This document shows, piece after piece, positions 43,436-52,964 of a stretch of DNA of 64,000 nt (position 1 is the stretch's first letter; every line of letters starts with the position of its first letter). The position numbers were made by a program, and so were the translations under genes. The DNA lies in NCBI GenBank assembly GCA_914767885.1, contig CAJZBQ010000043.1, positions 682,001 through 746,000 of the forward strand, in the 5' to 3' direction. The notes below the pieces were generated by a model that searched no databases, was not told the DNA's origin, and was given only the letters and a program-made list of their open reading frames with translations. The DNA comes from Blepharisma stoltei (lineage: Eukaryota > Ciliophora > Heterotrichea > Heterotrichida > Blepharismidae).

Positions 43436-44134
43436 TTATCTAAGGTTATAAGGAAACTCCTCTTGAGGCACATACTCTCTCGTAACCGTCTCAGGCGTTA
43501 CCACCAGCAATCTTTCACAGCCTCCAGACCCTCCATCTCTTGCCATTGCTAATGCTAATCCTTTCTTAATAAACTTTGTGCACTCTTCCTGGCTCATCCC
43601 TTCCCTAAACTCCGCATCACAATACCCATAAATATAAGTGCTTCCACTCCCCATCAGCGCATACCTTTGGCTCACCAAAGTCCCTCCTAAGGCGACTTCA
43701 TACAGCTGTGAACCATTTACAGGATCCCAGCCTCCCACAATAAACCCACCTTCTAAAAACGCTTTATTCTGATACAAAAGTTCTTGAAGGAGCCTTGCAG
43801 CAGTCAAAACTAGGGGAAGTTTGCCTTCATTTAATACATGTTGCGACAAATAGTATCTTACATATCTGGCTAATGCTTGGGTATGGGCAGAAACCCCAGT
43901 TCGGCAGCAGAAAATCTTTTCGTGGATGCACTCAATTTTGTCAGAAATTCTTGAAGCGACGTAAGCACCCATGGTTGTTCGTGTGTCTGCACCAAAAATA
44001 ACACCTCCATTGAAAATGGCTGCCATGATGGAAGTTCCCATTCTTTCTTGACCCATGCCGTTGACATCAGGGTTGAGGTAGATCCCAGCTTTGCTGAGAT
44101 CTGAAGGGGCAGGCTCTATTGCGAAATTTTCCAT
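43436..44134 (-). CDS. PSMB6: Proteasome subunit beta type-6 (beta1)
   Basis: 232 aa, uninterrupted. Propeptide, then catalytic Thr in MGTSIMAAIFNGGVIFGADT, TRTTMGAYVASRISDK, IFCCRTGVSAHTQALARYVR, GGFIVGGWDP, MGSGSTYIYGYCDAEFREGM, ALAMARDGGSGGCERLLVV. The SRTT.G and SGS.YIYGY motifs are typical of beta1, the caspase-like subunit. Convergent with the UMP1-like gene. Confidence 0.92.
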   Translation of the reverse strand: MENFAIEPAPSDLSKAGIYLNPDVNGMGQERMGTSIMAAIFNGGVIFGADTRTTMGAYVASRISDKIECIHEKIFCCRTGVSAHTQALARYVRYYLSQHVLNEGKLPLVLTAARLLQELLYQNKAFLEGGFIVGGWDPVNGSQLYEVALGGTLVSQRYALMGSGSTYIYGYCDAEFREGMSQEECTKFIKKGLALAMARDGGSGGCERLLVVTPETVTREYVPQEEFPYNLR

Positions 44135-44225
44135 TTTATAAACATTTATATTTCATAATATAAATAAGAATTTATTATAATATAATTAGAAATTATGCTT
44201 TTTTTACGCTATGAAGGATAGTTAA

Positions 44226-45414
44226 TTATTCCTCAGCATAAAGCTCATCATGGCCTATATACGTAAAATCTGGGTATTTATTAACCAAAGGATCCTGAGA
44301 CACAGTCGAGTCGCACGAATCCTCTGGAGGCTCTGACGTAAACTGCGGGTCAAAATTTCTTACATCTGTAGAATTTGACACTCTTGGCTTAAAAGGTGCA
44401 TCATAATTTTTATGAGCTAGCTCATCTCAGTCCAGCCCTTTAAAAAATGGGTGTTTTTTGATTTCTTCCATATCCGAAAGTCTATTTTCTGGGTTTATTT
44501 GTAACAGTTTTAATAAAAAATCGCTGGCCTCATTAGAAAAATGTGGCTTCATTTCTACTTGTTTGTTTAACACGTTTTTATACATTTCGTTTCTATTTTT
44601 TGAATAAAATGGAGGAGCGCCTGATAGCATTTCGTAAAGAAGAGCCCCGAGGCTTCAAAAATCGACTTTTTTATCGTGCCCTTGATTTTTAAGGATTTCT
44701 GGGGCGAGGTACTCAGGCGTCCCGCAGAAGGTAAAAGCTTTGGGGTTTGAAGAGGAAAGTCCTAGCTTGCTGAGCCCAAAATCAGTGATTTTTATATGCC
44801 CATCGTAGTCAAGTAATATGTTTTCTGGCTTTAGGTCTCGGTAAATTATTCCATGGCTATGCAAATATTCAAAGGCCAGGAGAATTTCAGCGACATAAAA
44901 TCGGGCTCTTTCTTCAGTGAATCGTCCACATTTTTTGAGGTGAAAGAAAAGCTCACCGCCACTCATATATATTTTTTACCTTAAATGTGCCCTATAAGCA
45001 CTAATATTTTCTTTGGTTAAATTTCCTAATGCCTGGCTAATAATTAAGCTAAAGATTATATTCCATGACCATATAGAGCTTGTCTTTAGTTTGGAAAGAA
45101 TATTTCAATTGGACTATAAAAGGGCAGTTTGATTTTTCCATGATTTTTTTCTCATTCAGCGTATGCGTCCTTTGCTTTCGCTTTTCTATAACTTTTTTCT
45201 TCAAAATCTTCATAGCATAGTAATTGCTTGTACCTTTTTTGGTTACGAGAAGAACTTTTCCAAAAGACCCTTTGCCGAGGAGCTTGATTGCTTTAAAATC
45301 TTCAGGAGTTAGCTGGGAAGGAGATGGATAGTGGGTTATAATGCTGCTTGGGTCAGCTTTTAGCAAGGGTCGCTTTAAAGTTTCATCATCGTCTGATGAA
45401 AAACAGCATCCCAT
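44226..45414 (-). CDS. AGC-family protein kinase, predicted myristoylated
   Basis: N-terminus [10 protein letters not shown] fits N-myristoylation with nearby palmitoylation. Kinase domain: [75 protein letters not shown] with W encoded by [23 protein letters not shown]. The order matches S6K/AKT/PKC-type AGC kinases; the tail contains [11 protein letters not shown], a turn-motif-like segment. One 90-bp IES splits MEY from MSGGEL. Confidence 0.92.
44969..45058. mobile_element. TA-bounded IES in the kinase gene (about 90 bp)
   Basis: Removal joins LYMVMEY to [12 protein letters not shown], the standard continuous kinase sequence. TATA at both ends. This is one of the clearest proofs that the window is germline DNA. 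Confidence 0.92.
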
Positions 45415-45650
45415 TTCAGGTTGTTGAAAATATTATACTTATTTAGTTAGGTAATTTTACTAAATATTAGTGAAATTAGGTAGAAAAATACAAAAATTGG
45501 GAGGCATAATAAATAAAATACCCAGAAGAGTATAATCTTCAAAGAAAATGCTTTGATTTTTTTTAAAAAATCATAAAATTGTGTTGCGGAAAATTCAAAG
45601 ATAATTTATACTAATTTATTAGAAAAATAGCAAAAGAAATATTTTTCTTA

Positions 45651-46228
45651 CTCACCCCCATCCGTGAGTGAACAAAAATATTTTGTTCACTCATGGAGGG
45701 GGATTACAAAAATTTATATAGAAATTTATAGAAATTGTTTTTTTCGAAGTTTTAAAAAAATCCTGCTTCTCAAAAAATTGGAAGGCAAATATTAATATAA
45801 TTTTTAAAATTTATGTTTTAAAAAACGCAATTTGTTTTAAATTAAAACAGAATTAGCTTGAGATTTTATGATAATAGATATAGAAAATTCCTGGGGATAG
45901 CGCGGAATACGCTATCCCCAGGACCAACCGGGATCGGATCCCACATGGAACGAGGGTTCCATGTGTGGATCCATTTTTCACACGTGAAAGTAAATATCTC
46001 ACATGTAAAAAATGGATCCACACATGGAACTCCCGTTCCATGTGTGAATCCGATCCCGGTTGGTCCTGGGGATAGCGTATTCCGCGCTATCCCCAGGAAT
46101 TATCTATATCACTTATACATCAAAATTTTTTCCCATAAAAAATTTTTGTTCACTCACGGAGGGTGGGCTTTTGGGCAAAAAATAGGGATTTTTCTAATGG
46201 TTTTGTTCACTCACGGAGGTGGGAGTTA
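45651..46228. mobile_element. MITE-family element M9 with a palindrome inserted in it (578 bp)
   Basis: Both ends carry CTCACCCCCATCCGTGAGTG- and CTCACGGAGGTGGGAGTTA-type repeats and a reversed family core, split by the insert at 45877-46108. Confidence 0.8.
45877..46108. repeat. 232-bp palindrome nested inside M9
   Basis: TA-flanked. Arms of about 110 bp, from GATATAGA.AATTCCTGGGG to CACA.GTGA, pair nearly perfectly around TAAATAT. Each arm contains smaller inverted repeats (CTGGGGATAGC .. GCTATCCCCAG; CATGGAAC .. GTTCCATG). Confidence 0.85.
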
Positions 46229-46246
46229 AAAATTTAAATTTTAAAT

Positions 46247-46802
46247 ATGATTTACTGTAAAACTTTTTTTGCATATAAGGCAAAAATTAAGGATATAGTT
46301 GATGAACCTTTATAAATCGACCTCATTGAAAATTTAGCCGTGCTAATAAACTTCATATCTTGCATATCTTAGATCAGACCCCTCACATTTTAGAGAAATA
46401 TTCAGATTATAATAAAAAATTGAATCAGCTTAAAAATAGGAAATTTTTCATTATAATGTAATATTTCTCTAAAATTTGAGGGGTCTGGTCTAAGATATCC
46501 CAATATATGAAGTCCATTAGCGCGAATGCATTTTCAATAAGGTCGATCCATAAAGGTTCATGAGCTATATTGGTTACAGATTTCAAACAGGAATGATAAA
46601 ATTGGCAGCCGCAAATTGTGATGAGAGTCTGGCTATTAAAAAATTATTAGAAATTGTATATCAGAAGTATGAAAATGCATATTTAGATAAACAAGCTATA
46701 AACATTATTTTAATCAGCCTCCACAGCCTTCTCACAATGTATATTTTTCAACATTTCAGCTTGCTCTTTTGTAATAAATCGACCTTTCACCCTGATCCTT
46801 GA
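46247..46802 (+). CDS. Small unrecognised protein, tentative
   Basis: MIYCKTFFAYKAKIKD joined across the 274-bp IES to IGYRFQTGMIKLAAANCDES, LAIKKLLEIVYQKYENAYL. The end overlaps the convergent CCT-motif gene, so the true stop may be earlier through an unrecognised intron. No family recognised. Confidence 0.4.
46296..46569. mobile_element. Long-TIR IES (274 bp)
   Basis: Arms of about 115 bp (from TATAG.T.ATGAACCTTTAT through GACCCCTCA.ATTTTAGAG) are inverted repeats, ends TATA. Its terminus TATAGCTCAT is the same as that of the 706-bp element at 876-1581. Confidence 0.8.
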
Positions 46803-47460
46803 ATCTGCTACTTTTTTCCTGCACTCATAAGTGACGATTTTTCTAAACGTCCTTCTTTTTCTCTTTTCCAAATATATTTTTTAATATAAATATCCTTAGA
46901 ATTCTACAATTATCCTCTTATAGTTATTTTAATATAAATAGAATACCTTTGGATTTTAAGCCTCCTTTCTTCTGCTGAAATTAAGCCAATTTGCTTTGGC
47001 TTCTCTTCATACTGTGTTGCGTTAAGACAGCCTTTAATTTCAGCAGGAAGGTCAATTCCTTCAGAAGAGAAAGAACTCTCTGGATTTTGGAAATTCATCC
47101 AGAACTCAGGGTTTGGATTCATCAGGCATGACTCCATTGACATCCTTAATATATTTTCATAGAACCCGAAAAACTCAGGCAGACGATTTCCTTCGCCTTT
47201 TATACATTTTTATAAGCAAAAGCCTGAAAAAAATCAGGCTTATACTAAATTTTCTATAGAAAAACATAATTTATAGCACCGTATATAAAGAAAAATAGCC
47301 AAAATCAGCATATTTCTGTGTTTGGAAGATTAATGCTTTCGAGATTTCCATCGAAAGATTGTGTAATGAATTGGTTGAATTGAGGAAGGAACATCGAGAA
47401 GCCTTCCCTTTCATGTGTGTCGAAGCTTTGAAAAGGAATTGGCAGATCTGGACCAGACAT
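46710..47460 (-). CDS. CCT-motif protein
   Basis: N-terminus MSGPDLPIPFQSFDTHEREG; after an IES KGEGNRLPEFFGFYENIL; after another the CCT motif: QRY-LEKRKRRTFRKIVTYE, CRKKVADSRIRVKGRF, ITKEQAEML. The RY..KR..R.F.K.I.Y..RK..A..R.R.KGRF pattern is the CCT domain of CONSTANS/TOC1-type regulators, which bind DNA with NF-Y partners in plants. The second IES lies inside the motif. Confidence 0.8.
46875..46945. mobile_element. TA-bounded IES inside the CCT motif (about 71 bp)
   Basis: Removal joins RRLKIQRY to LEKRKRRTFRK; the motif is only complete after this. Confidence 0.8.
47203..47312. mobile_element. TA-bounded IES in the CCT-motif gene (about 110 bp)
   Basis: Removal joins INLPNTEI to KGEGNRLPEF. 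A GCCTGAT..ATCAGGC-like hairpin lies near its gene-downstream end. Confidence 0.7.
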
Positions 47461-47917
47461 TTTATAATATGTTAGATGTAATGGCCATTAAGCGAATTTT
47501 GTGAAGAATAATGAGGTGAAAATTAATTAAAATTTTATGGGATGGAAATAAAATTTTGGTAAGTTTTCAAGCTTTGGAGGAAAAATTTAGTTGTTTTGAA
47601 GCAAAGCTTTTGAGGAAGAAAAATTTTAGATGTTGAAATTATGAGGGAAAAATTGGAAAATTGGGAGTTGAAAGGAAAAAGGGTTTTAAACACCGGCTAA
47701 GCTTGAAATTAATATATGGCGTAAAATTTTGCTGCTGCGGAGTTTAGTTTAAGCGTTCTATTAAAGTTATAGGGAATTTTTTATTATGAGCCATAATCGG
47801 TAACTAGAGAAAAACCTGGAATTTAATAAAGATCAAGCTTTTGCCTGGTGCCAAAAATCCTAAAGCCATAATTTTAATAGCCAAATGTGTATATAGCGTC
47901 TGCACTTCTTTAGGGTG

Positions 47918-48098
47918 CCTTGACGCATAATTTCTCACAGCAATTTGAGCTTGGCGAGCAATCTAAAGGTTGCAAGTCAGCTCCAAGTTGACAAAACTTT
48001 GCGAAAGATCTGCTTCTGTCAACTTAGTGTTGGCTTGCCACCTTTAGGTGGCTTAAGTTGCTGTGGAGAAGCATGCATCAAGTACGCTAGAGCGATAC
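47918..48098. repeat. Imperfect inverted repeat
   Basis: Left arm TTGACGCATAATTTCTCAC .. CCAAGTTGACA and right arm TGTCAACTTAG .. GCATGCATCAA pair at about 75 percent by eye, loop about 25 nt. Probably an old palindromic element. Confidence 0.55.
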
Positions 48099-48624
48099 AG
48101 ATACTATATCTATAATAAAGCCAAATTCAAGCTTTAAAGTGTATAGTTTAATGAAGCTCATATGCTATCATGCGCAAAGTCAGCTCTTACCCATTGGTTC
48201 GTGCGCAAAAATCTTGCCCGTTATCCAAGGAGCTTAATCTTTTAATTTCTTAAAATTATATAAAAAATATTTTGTTTACAAATATTTGAATGATAATTTG
48301 AAAAAATATTATTTAGAACGAAACTGTCAAATTTAAATAAATTAGCTCGAGATTAATTAATTATATATTTTACTTGTAAAAATATTTATATTATACTTTT
48401 TGTATCCTTGACGAGTTATCTTCTCAATTATACATAAATTACATTCTCTTTTTTATGGGAAATTAAAAAAAGCCATCAACAATTATAAGCAGAAAGATTA
48501 TGGCCTACTTTCTCTTTTCTCTATATATTATCGCTTATAAGAATTTTGAATTAGCCACATATGATGATAAGAACCGCAAATCAGATGCTAATATCTAATA
48601 TTTTAAGGTAAATCACGATAAAAA

Positions 48625-48967
48625 TCATCTATTAAGTTTCGTATCTTGGCAATCAAGCCTCCTTGGGTCGCACAATTTGAATAAAATTTCTAATATAAAT
48701 TGTATTGATGCTATAGTAAGAATTTGCAATTGCCATTTTTTGAAGGCATGGAGTAGATCTAGAATATCAGTAAAACCAATTATATTATAAATCCAAATTA
48801 TGAGGTAAGAAATCAGCTGAAAAACTATGATTCTCTCTTTTGTGCTTGAAGATAAAACTATAGACAAGTTTAGTTATTAGGAATGCGTAATTTGTGATTA
48901 AACCGCCAAAGAGCATATTACAGGTAAGAAAATTATAAACGCAAATATTGATAATCTGTATCAGCAT
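48625..48967 (-). pseudogene. Membrane-protein fragment, doubtful
   Basis: Two overlapping minus frames are hydrophobic (NMLFGGLITNYAFLITKLVY and ISYLIIWIYNIIGFTDILDL), ending LDCQDTKLNR. No start or family evident; may be a relic. Confidence 0.25.
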
Positions 48968-49256
48968 CTCTTTAAGGCTCCAAAAAATTAGCCAAATCTA
49001 TAAATAGTTCTTCTTAATAGGCAAGCTACTAAGCATATTAATTTCTCGAGAAAGCTTGAGCCTTCCACTTTTGGATAATAAGACAGTTTCAATCTTTATT
49101 TTATTTTTTCAATAAAAATAATTTATCGTTAATTCCTCAAAAAAATAAGACCCAAGTCCTTCTGATTTGATTTAAAAATGAAATTAATTTCGATTTCTCC
49201 TAAAACTTAAGATAATTATTTTAAATTCAGATATTTTTCTGATGAATTTATAATAA

Positions 49257-50392
49257 ATGGGAAACACTCAAGCAAAACATAATCTTTGGGTCGCAATCAG
49301 CGCAAACGACCCAATAGCTGTACGAGATTTAGTCCAAAAATTTCCGTTCCTTTTAAATGATCCAATTTCAGACGATGGGAAATCAAATGCACTTACAAGA
49401 GCAGCATATCTTAATAGGCCTCATATTTTAGCAGAATTAGTATCCTTAGGAGTAGACCTAAACAACACTACTTCTACCAAAATTTCAGCACTAATGTGGG
49501 CAGCTGCCAAAGGGCATTTAGATTGTATAGAAGTTTCCTATGTTTGGCGCTGTAAGGCCGATAAATTCTGATCGGAATTTATCGGTAGGTTGCACCAAAT
49601 CAATGCCTTGGTCGGACCCAAAAAGCGATTTGGTCCGACGAACTTGGAAAGCTCCTGGGAAAATGTCTGCGCTTTTAGCGCTATATAGAGGAAACCTCTA
49701 TATATTCTTTTACCTTAATTTATTCCTATCTTTAATGCATTTTTAAATAACAATTTTTTTTAGGTATTTTTTGGATTTAATGGAGATGCAGTTTTGCATA
49801 TTTTTCTTTTGAAATTTTTACTAGGCAATATAAGAAAAAAAGTTATATAAAATTCCTACTAGAATTTGGAGCTGACCCAAATCAAGTCGACTCTCATGGG
49901 ATGAATGCATTAGATTTTGCCGTTTTATATGGCTGGTACAACGCTGCACATTTTCTTTATAATAAAGGCTTAAGGTGTAATAAAAACGCTGAAGAATTCT
50001 TACAGATAAAAGAAGAACTCCAGACGCTATGGGTGGATTATCCAGGACTTTTGATGTCGCTAGATTGCAAAATCCCGCCTGAAATTGCTCCACCTTTTAC
50101 AGTTCCTCCACCTAAGAAAGAGCCTGAATTCGTTGATCCTGTTGCAGATCCTAACGAAACCTGGAAAGATTGGGCTAAACGAGTTATTGATTTTGAAGAG
50201 CCACCATTGGTAGAAAGGGATTCTTTGCCTTATGACCTGCAGCCTCAGAATACGAAAATAGGAAAGCTCAAAATACTATTAAGGATGGAAACAGATAAGA
50301 GGGAAGGCGATGAAGAAGGGATGTATCAAGGCTCAGAAAGCAGGCTTTCCCATGCGGATTACGAAGAAAAAAAAGGAATGGAAATGGTATAA
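49257..50392 (+). CDS. Ankyrin-repeat protein
   Basis: MGNTQAKHNLWVAISANDPI (MGNTQ allows N-myristoylation), then ankyrin repeats: NALTRAAYLNRPHILAELVS, LGVDLN, ALMWAAAKGHLDCI-KFLLEF, GADPNQVDSHGMNALDFAVL. A proline-rich segment (PPEIAPPFTVPPPKKEPEF) and acidic tail follow. The third repeat is split by a 320-bp IES. Role unknown, likely a scaffold. About 272 aa. Confidence 0.85.
49530..49849. mobile_element. IES in the ankyrin gene with internal hairpins (320 bp)
   Basis: Removal joins GHLDCI to KFLLEFGADPN. The first half contains CCGATAAATTC/GAATTTATCGG as a perfect hairpin, CCAAATC../GATTTGG arms and TATATAGAGG/CCTCTATATA. Confidence 0.8.
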
Positions 50393-50417
50393 ATAATTGT
50401 TTAAGATTAAATACGAT

Positions 50418-50962
50418 ATGGAGTTTTAGAGTTCTTACTGAAGTTACAGCTTTTGCAGAGCCTCAGGTTTAGTTCTAAACTGAGGATTCCTAGTCGTGAC
50501 AGATCTGCTATCAGCGTTCAGATTCTGTAGAGAGTCTTTTATTTTTTATTTTGATTGCGTATTTTATTAAGTCTTAGCACTACCAATTTATTAAGAGACC
50601 CTATATCTTTCAAATGATGTTTATCACAATTTTATTATCTTCTTCTGAAGCTTTTTATTTTATTAGGCTTCATAAGTGCGCTTCCAAAAGATTATAAACT
50701 GATATTCGACGCTGCAATTCGGAGGTGTAAGGTAAGAGACTTTATCAATTATTTTTTACTAATTATTGATTTTTAGGCTGGTAAACTGGGTAGAAGGGAA
50801 ATTTTTCTGAAGCGACTTCTGAATGATATTGACAAATGAGGAGACTTCTTTGCTGATAAAATAATTCCACTATGAATTTGATTAGCTAGCATTTCTTTAT
50901 TCCTATTTCAGTTAATTTCGTTAATTGTAGTAATTTTATGAAAAAGACTTATATACAGTTAA
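50418..50962 (+). CDS. Small tail-anchored protein, structure unresolved
   Basis: Best part: FISALPKDYKLIFDAAIRRC .. GRREIFLKRLLNDIDK-W-GDFF, then a helix LWIWLASISLFLFQLISL and a short tail, with four Trp from TGA. The middle contains a 45-nt GT..AG segment. Upstream pieces (SLRFSSKLRIPSRDRSAISV) look coding but the joins and the start are not resolved. No family recognised. Confidence 0.45.
50732..50776 (+). other. Possible 45-nt intron
   Basis: GTAAGA .. TTACTAAT .. TTTTTAG, a multiple of 3, with a branchpoint-like TACTAAT. Three times longer than the other introns here. Confidence 0.4.
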
Positions 50963-51059
50963 TACATAATATAAATTTTTAAATCGAAAAATCCATATAA
51001 ATGGGAAACTTAACCTATTAAATTAATAAATATATTGAAAATAATTTTAAGCTAGATTT

Positions 51060-51884
51060 TTATTTTCTATTAAGTCTCCATTCTTCCCATGATCCTGTGT
51101 AAATTCTAACATTATGGTTCCCAATATAATGCTGCAATGCAAGACCTAAAGATGCATAAACTCCTCTCAAGCAAGTAGTAACGACCGCGCCTTCAGTCCT
51201 AATCCCATTTTCGTCTAGAAGTTTCTTGACTTCTTCTTTGGACTTTACAGTCTTGTCAGGGTTGAAAAGATTTACTGTGGCTGCAAAATTGACAGCAGTC
51301 GGCACAGCTCCAAGTTGGAAAATTTCTAAAGGTCTTGGGTCCCAAAAGGCAATGCTATTGTCCCCTATTGACCTTTGGCTAACGTAAGTTTCCATCTCAT
51401 CAATAAAGACTCTCCATTCTCTGTGCTCATTAAGCTGATACTTATCCTCATCGGCTGGGTCATGGCAAACTTCATCATATTCTTCAGAATCAGTAGGCTT
51501 GCCTTCAGCTGTCCATTTAGGAAGACCTCCATCTAATATGTATACGTGAGGGTACCCGTAGTATTTAAGCATTAACCAACCTCTGCCAGCGGTTCCAATG
51601 CCAGTTTGGTCATATATAATGACGTTTTTGCCGTCGTTTGGAAGGCCCATTTTGATCATTCCATCTCTGAATTGGGTCAGAGTTGGCCAGGGAGTTGTTT
51701 GCCCGATGGCGGCTGTGTTAGCAATTTCAACGATGCAGAGATATTTAGCACCCTTGATTCTAAGCTGGTGATGCTTAGGCCTGGAATCTTCATTTCGTAT
51801 CAATGTGGAGTCAACGAAGTATGCAGATCCGCTATTAAGCATCTCTAAGGCAGCATCAGAGGTAATAAATATCTGGTCTTCCAT
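51060..51884 (-). CDS. Two-domain sulfurtransferase (thiosulfate/3-mercaptopyruvate type)
   Basis: 274 aa, uninterrupted. N-terminal rhodanese: YFVDSTLIRN, GAKYLCIVEI, NVIIYDQTGIGTAGRGWLML, GGLPKWTAEGKPT. C-terminal domain: SIAFWDPRPLEIFQLGAVPT, DENGIRTEGAVVTTCLRGVY with the catalytic Cys, YTGSWEEW. Family enzymes move sulfane sulfur to cyanide or thiols. The loop CLRGVYAS differs from classic CGSGVTA or CRKGVTA, so donor preference is uncertain. Confidence 0.88.
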   Translation of the reverse strand: MEDQIFITSDAALEMLNSGSAYFVDSTLIRNEDSRPKHHQLRIKGAKYLCIVEIANTAAIGQTTPWPTLTQFRDGMIKMGLPNDGKNVIIYDQTGIGTAGRGWLMLKYYGYPHVYILDGGLPKWTAEGKPTDSEEYDEVCHDPADEDKYQLNEHREWRVFIDEMETYVSQRSIGDNSIAFWDPRPLEIFQLGAVPTAVNFAATVNLFNPDKTVKSKEEVKKLLDENGIRTEGAVVTTCLRGVYASLGLALQHYIGNHNVRIYTGSWEEWRLNRK

Positions 51885-52223
51885 TAATTTTATTTATAAT
51901 TTTAATGTTAATTTTAGGAGTTTTATTAAAAGTCTTATGGCTAGATATTTGTCTAGCCATATTTCGAGAGATGTGATTGATAAGTGGTGTTTTGGAATTT
52001 TAGGGGCTTTTTATGGCTAAATTGAAGGAAAATAAGCTGTTTTAACTTAGTTTTGGGTTTTATGAATAGTATATGGTCATTTATTTTTAAAAAAATCATA
52101 TATGATTTTCCTGCTTGAGCCTTATATTTGCTTTTATTTGTTTAGTTTTGAGCCTTGAAAACTATATTTGACTAGAATCTTTAATTGGTTTGGCTTTTAT
52201 TATCTAAATAAGTTTTTATTACT

Positions 52224-52769
52224 ATGGAAAATCAACTAAATTCAGGCAAGCTCCCATTTTCACTGAATCAAAAAGTTGTGGCTTGCCAAGAAATTAACCT
52301 TGATAATGATTTGAGAAGCTCGAAAGAAATTATTGAAAATCTAAGAAACGAAAATTTTCAGCTAAAGAAAGAAAACAATTTTTTAAAAAATCTAGTAAAT
52401 CAGCATCAGGTAGAATTAAATTAGAATTCTTTAGATCTAGATGGCTACAATAGCCAGAAAAGCCTTTATATAGCAGGTGAAGAGCCTGCTGAAAAGCTCA
52501 AAAAAATTAACGAAAAATTACATAAAATTCAACTATTTGATGAAGAAAACAGAAAGTTGTGTAAAAATCAAGAAACAAATACTGAATTAAATATTAATGA
52601 AATTTTAAAGCAAAAAGAAAGCTTAGAAAGGAAATATACTGAAGAATTAGAAAGGTATAAAGAAGAAATTTTTATTTTAAAGTGGCAGCTCCAAAACAGT
52701 CAAAGTTTCAATATTTTTGGAAAATCAATTGGCTCTGATGTATTAGGCCCAGAGTCTTCTGAAGGTTAA
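52224..52769 (+). CDS. Coiled-coil protein
   Basis: MENQLNSGKLPFSLNQKVVA, strong heptads (SSKEIIENLRNENFQLKKEN, NFLKNLVNQHQ), a 15-nt intron, NSLDLDGYNSQKSLYIAG, more heptads (ESLERKYTEELERYKEEIF). About 176 aa, no family recognised. Confidence 0.75.
52410..52424 (+). other. 15-nt intron
   Basis: GTAGAATTAAATTAG; removal joins LVNQHQ to NSLDLDGYN. Confidence 0.9.
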
Positions 52770-52964
52770 ATAATTAATATAACAAAAAGTCCATGAATTT
52801 TAAAATTTTCTTTTTTAAAGCGGTAATATCTTTTCTAAATTCTTATTACCAATTAAGACCTTTATCTTCAATAATCTTAAATCTTAAGCTGATTCTAATT
52901 TTTTTAATCAATAAAAATTCCATAAATCATTATCTATAATAAATTCAAATCGTTAGACATTAAA

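Larger units (their letters stand above)
45415..46246. other. Intergenic, mostly MITE M9
   Basis: Apart from M9 (45651-46228) and its nested palindrome nothing recognised. Confidence 0.5.
47461..49256. other. Gene-poor stretch of 1.8 kb
   Basis: Contains an imperfect inverted repeat at about 47918-48098 (TTGACGCAT .. TTGACA arms), a worn MITE core at about 48290-48370 (AAATTAGCTCGAGATTAATT) and a doubtful membrane-protein fragment. Otherwise nothing recognised. Confidence 0.5.

Noticed and set aside
44640-44660. TGA codons as selenocysteine or readthrough sites
   Set aside because: TGA occurs at many conserved Trp positions in unrelated genes (kinase, TIP41, bZIP, RING), so reassignment to Trp is the simpler explanation.
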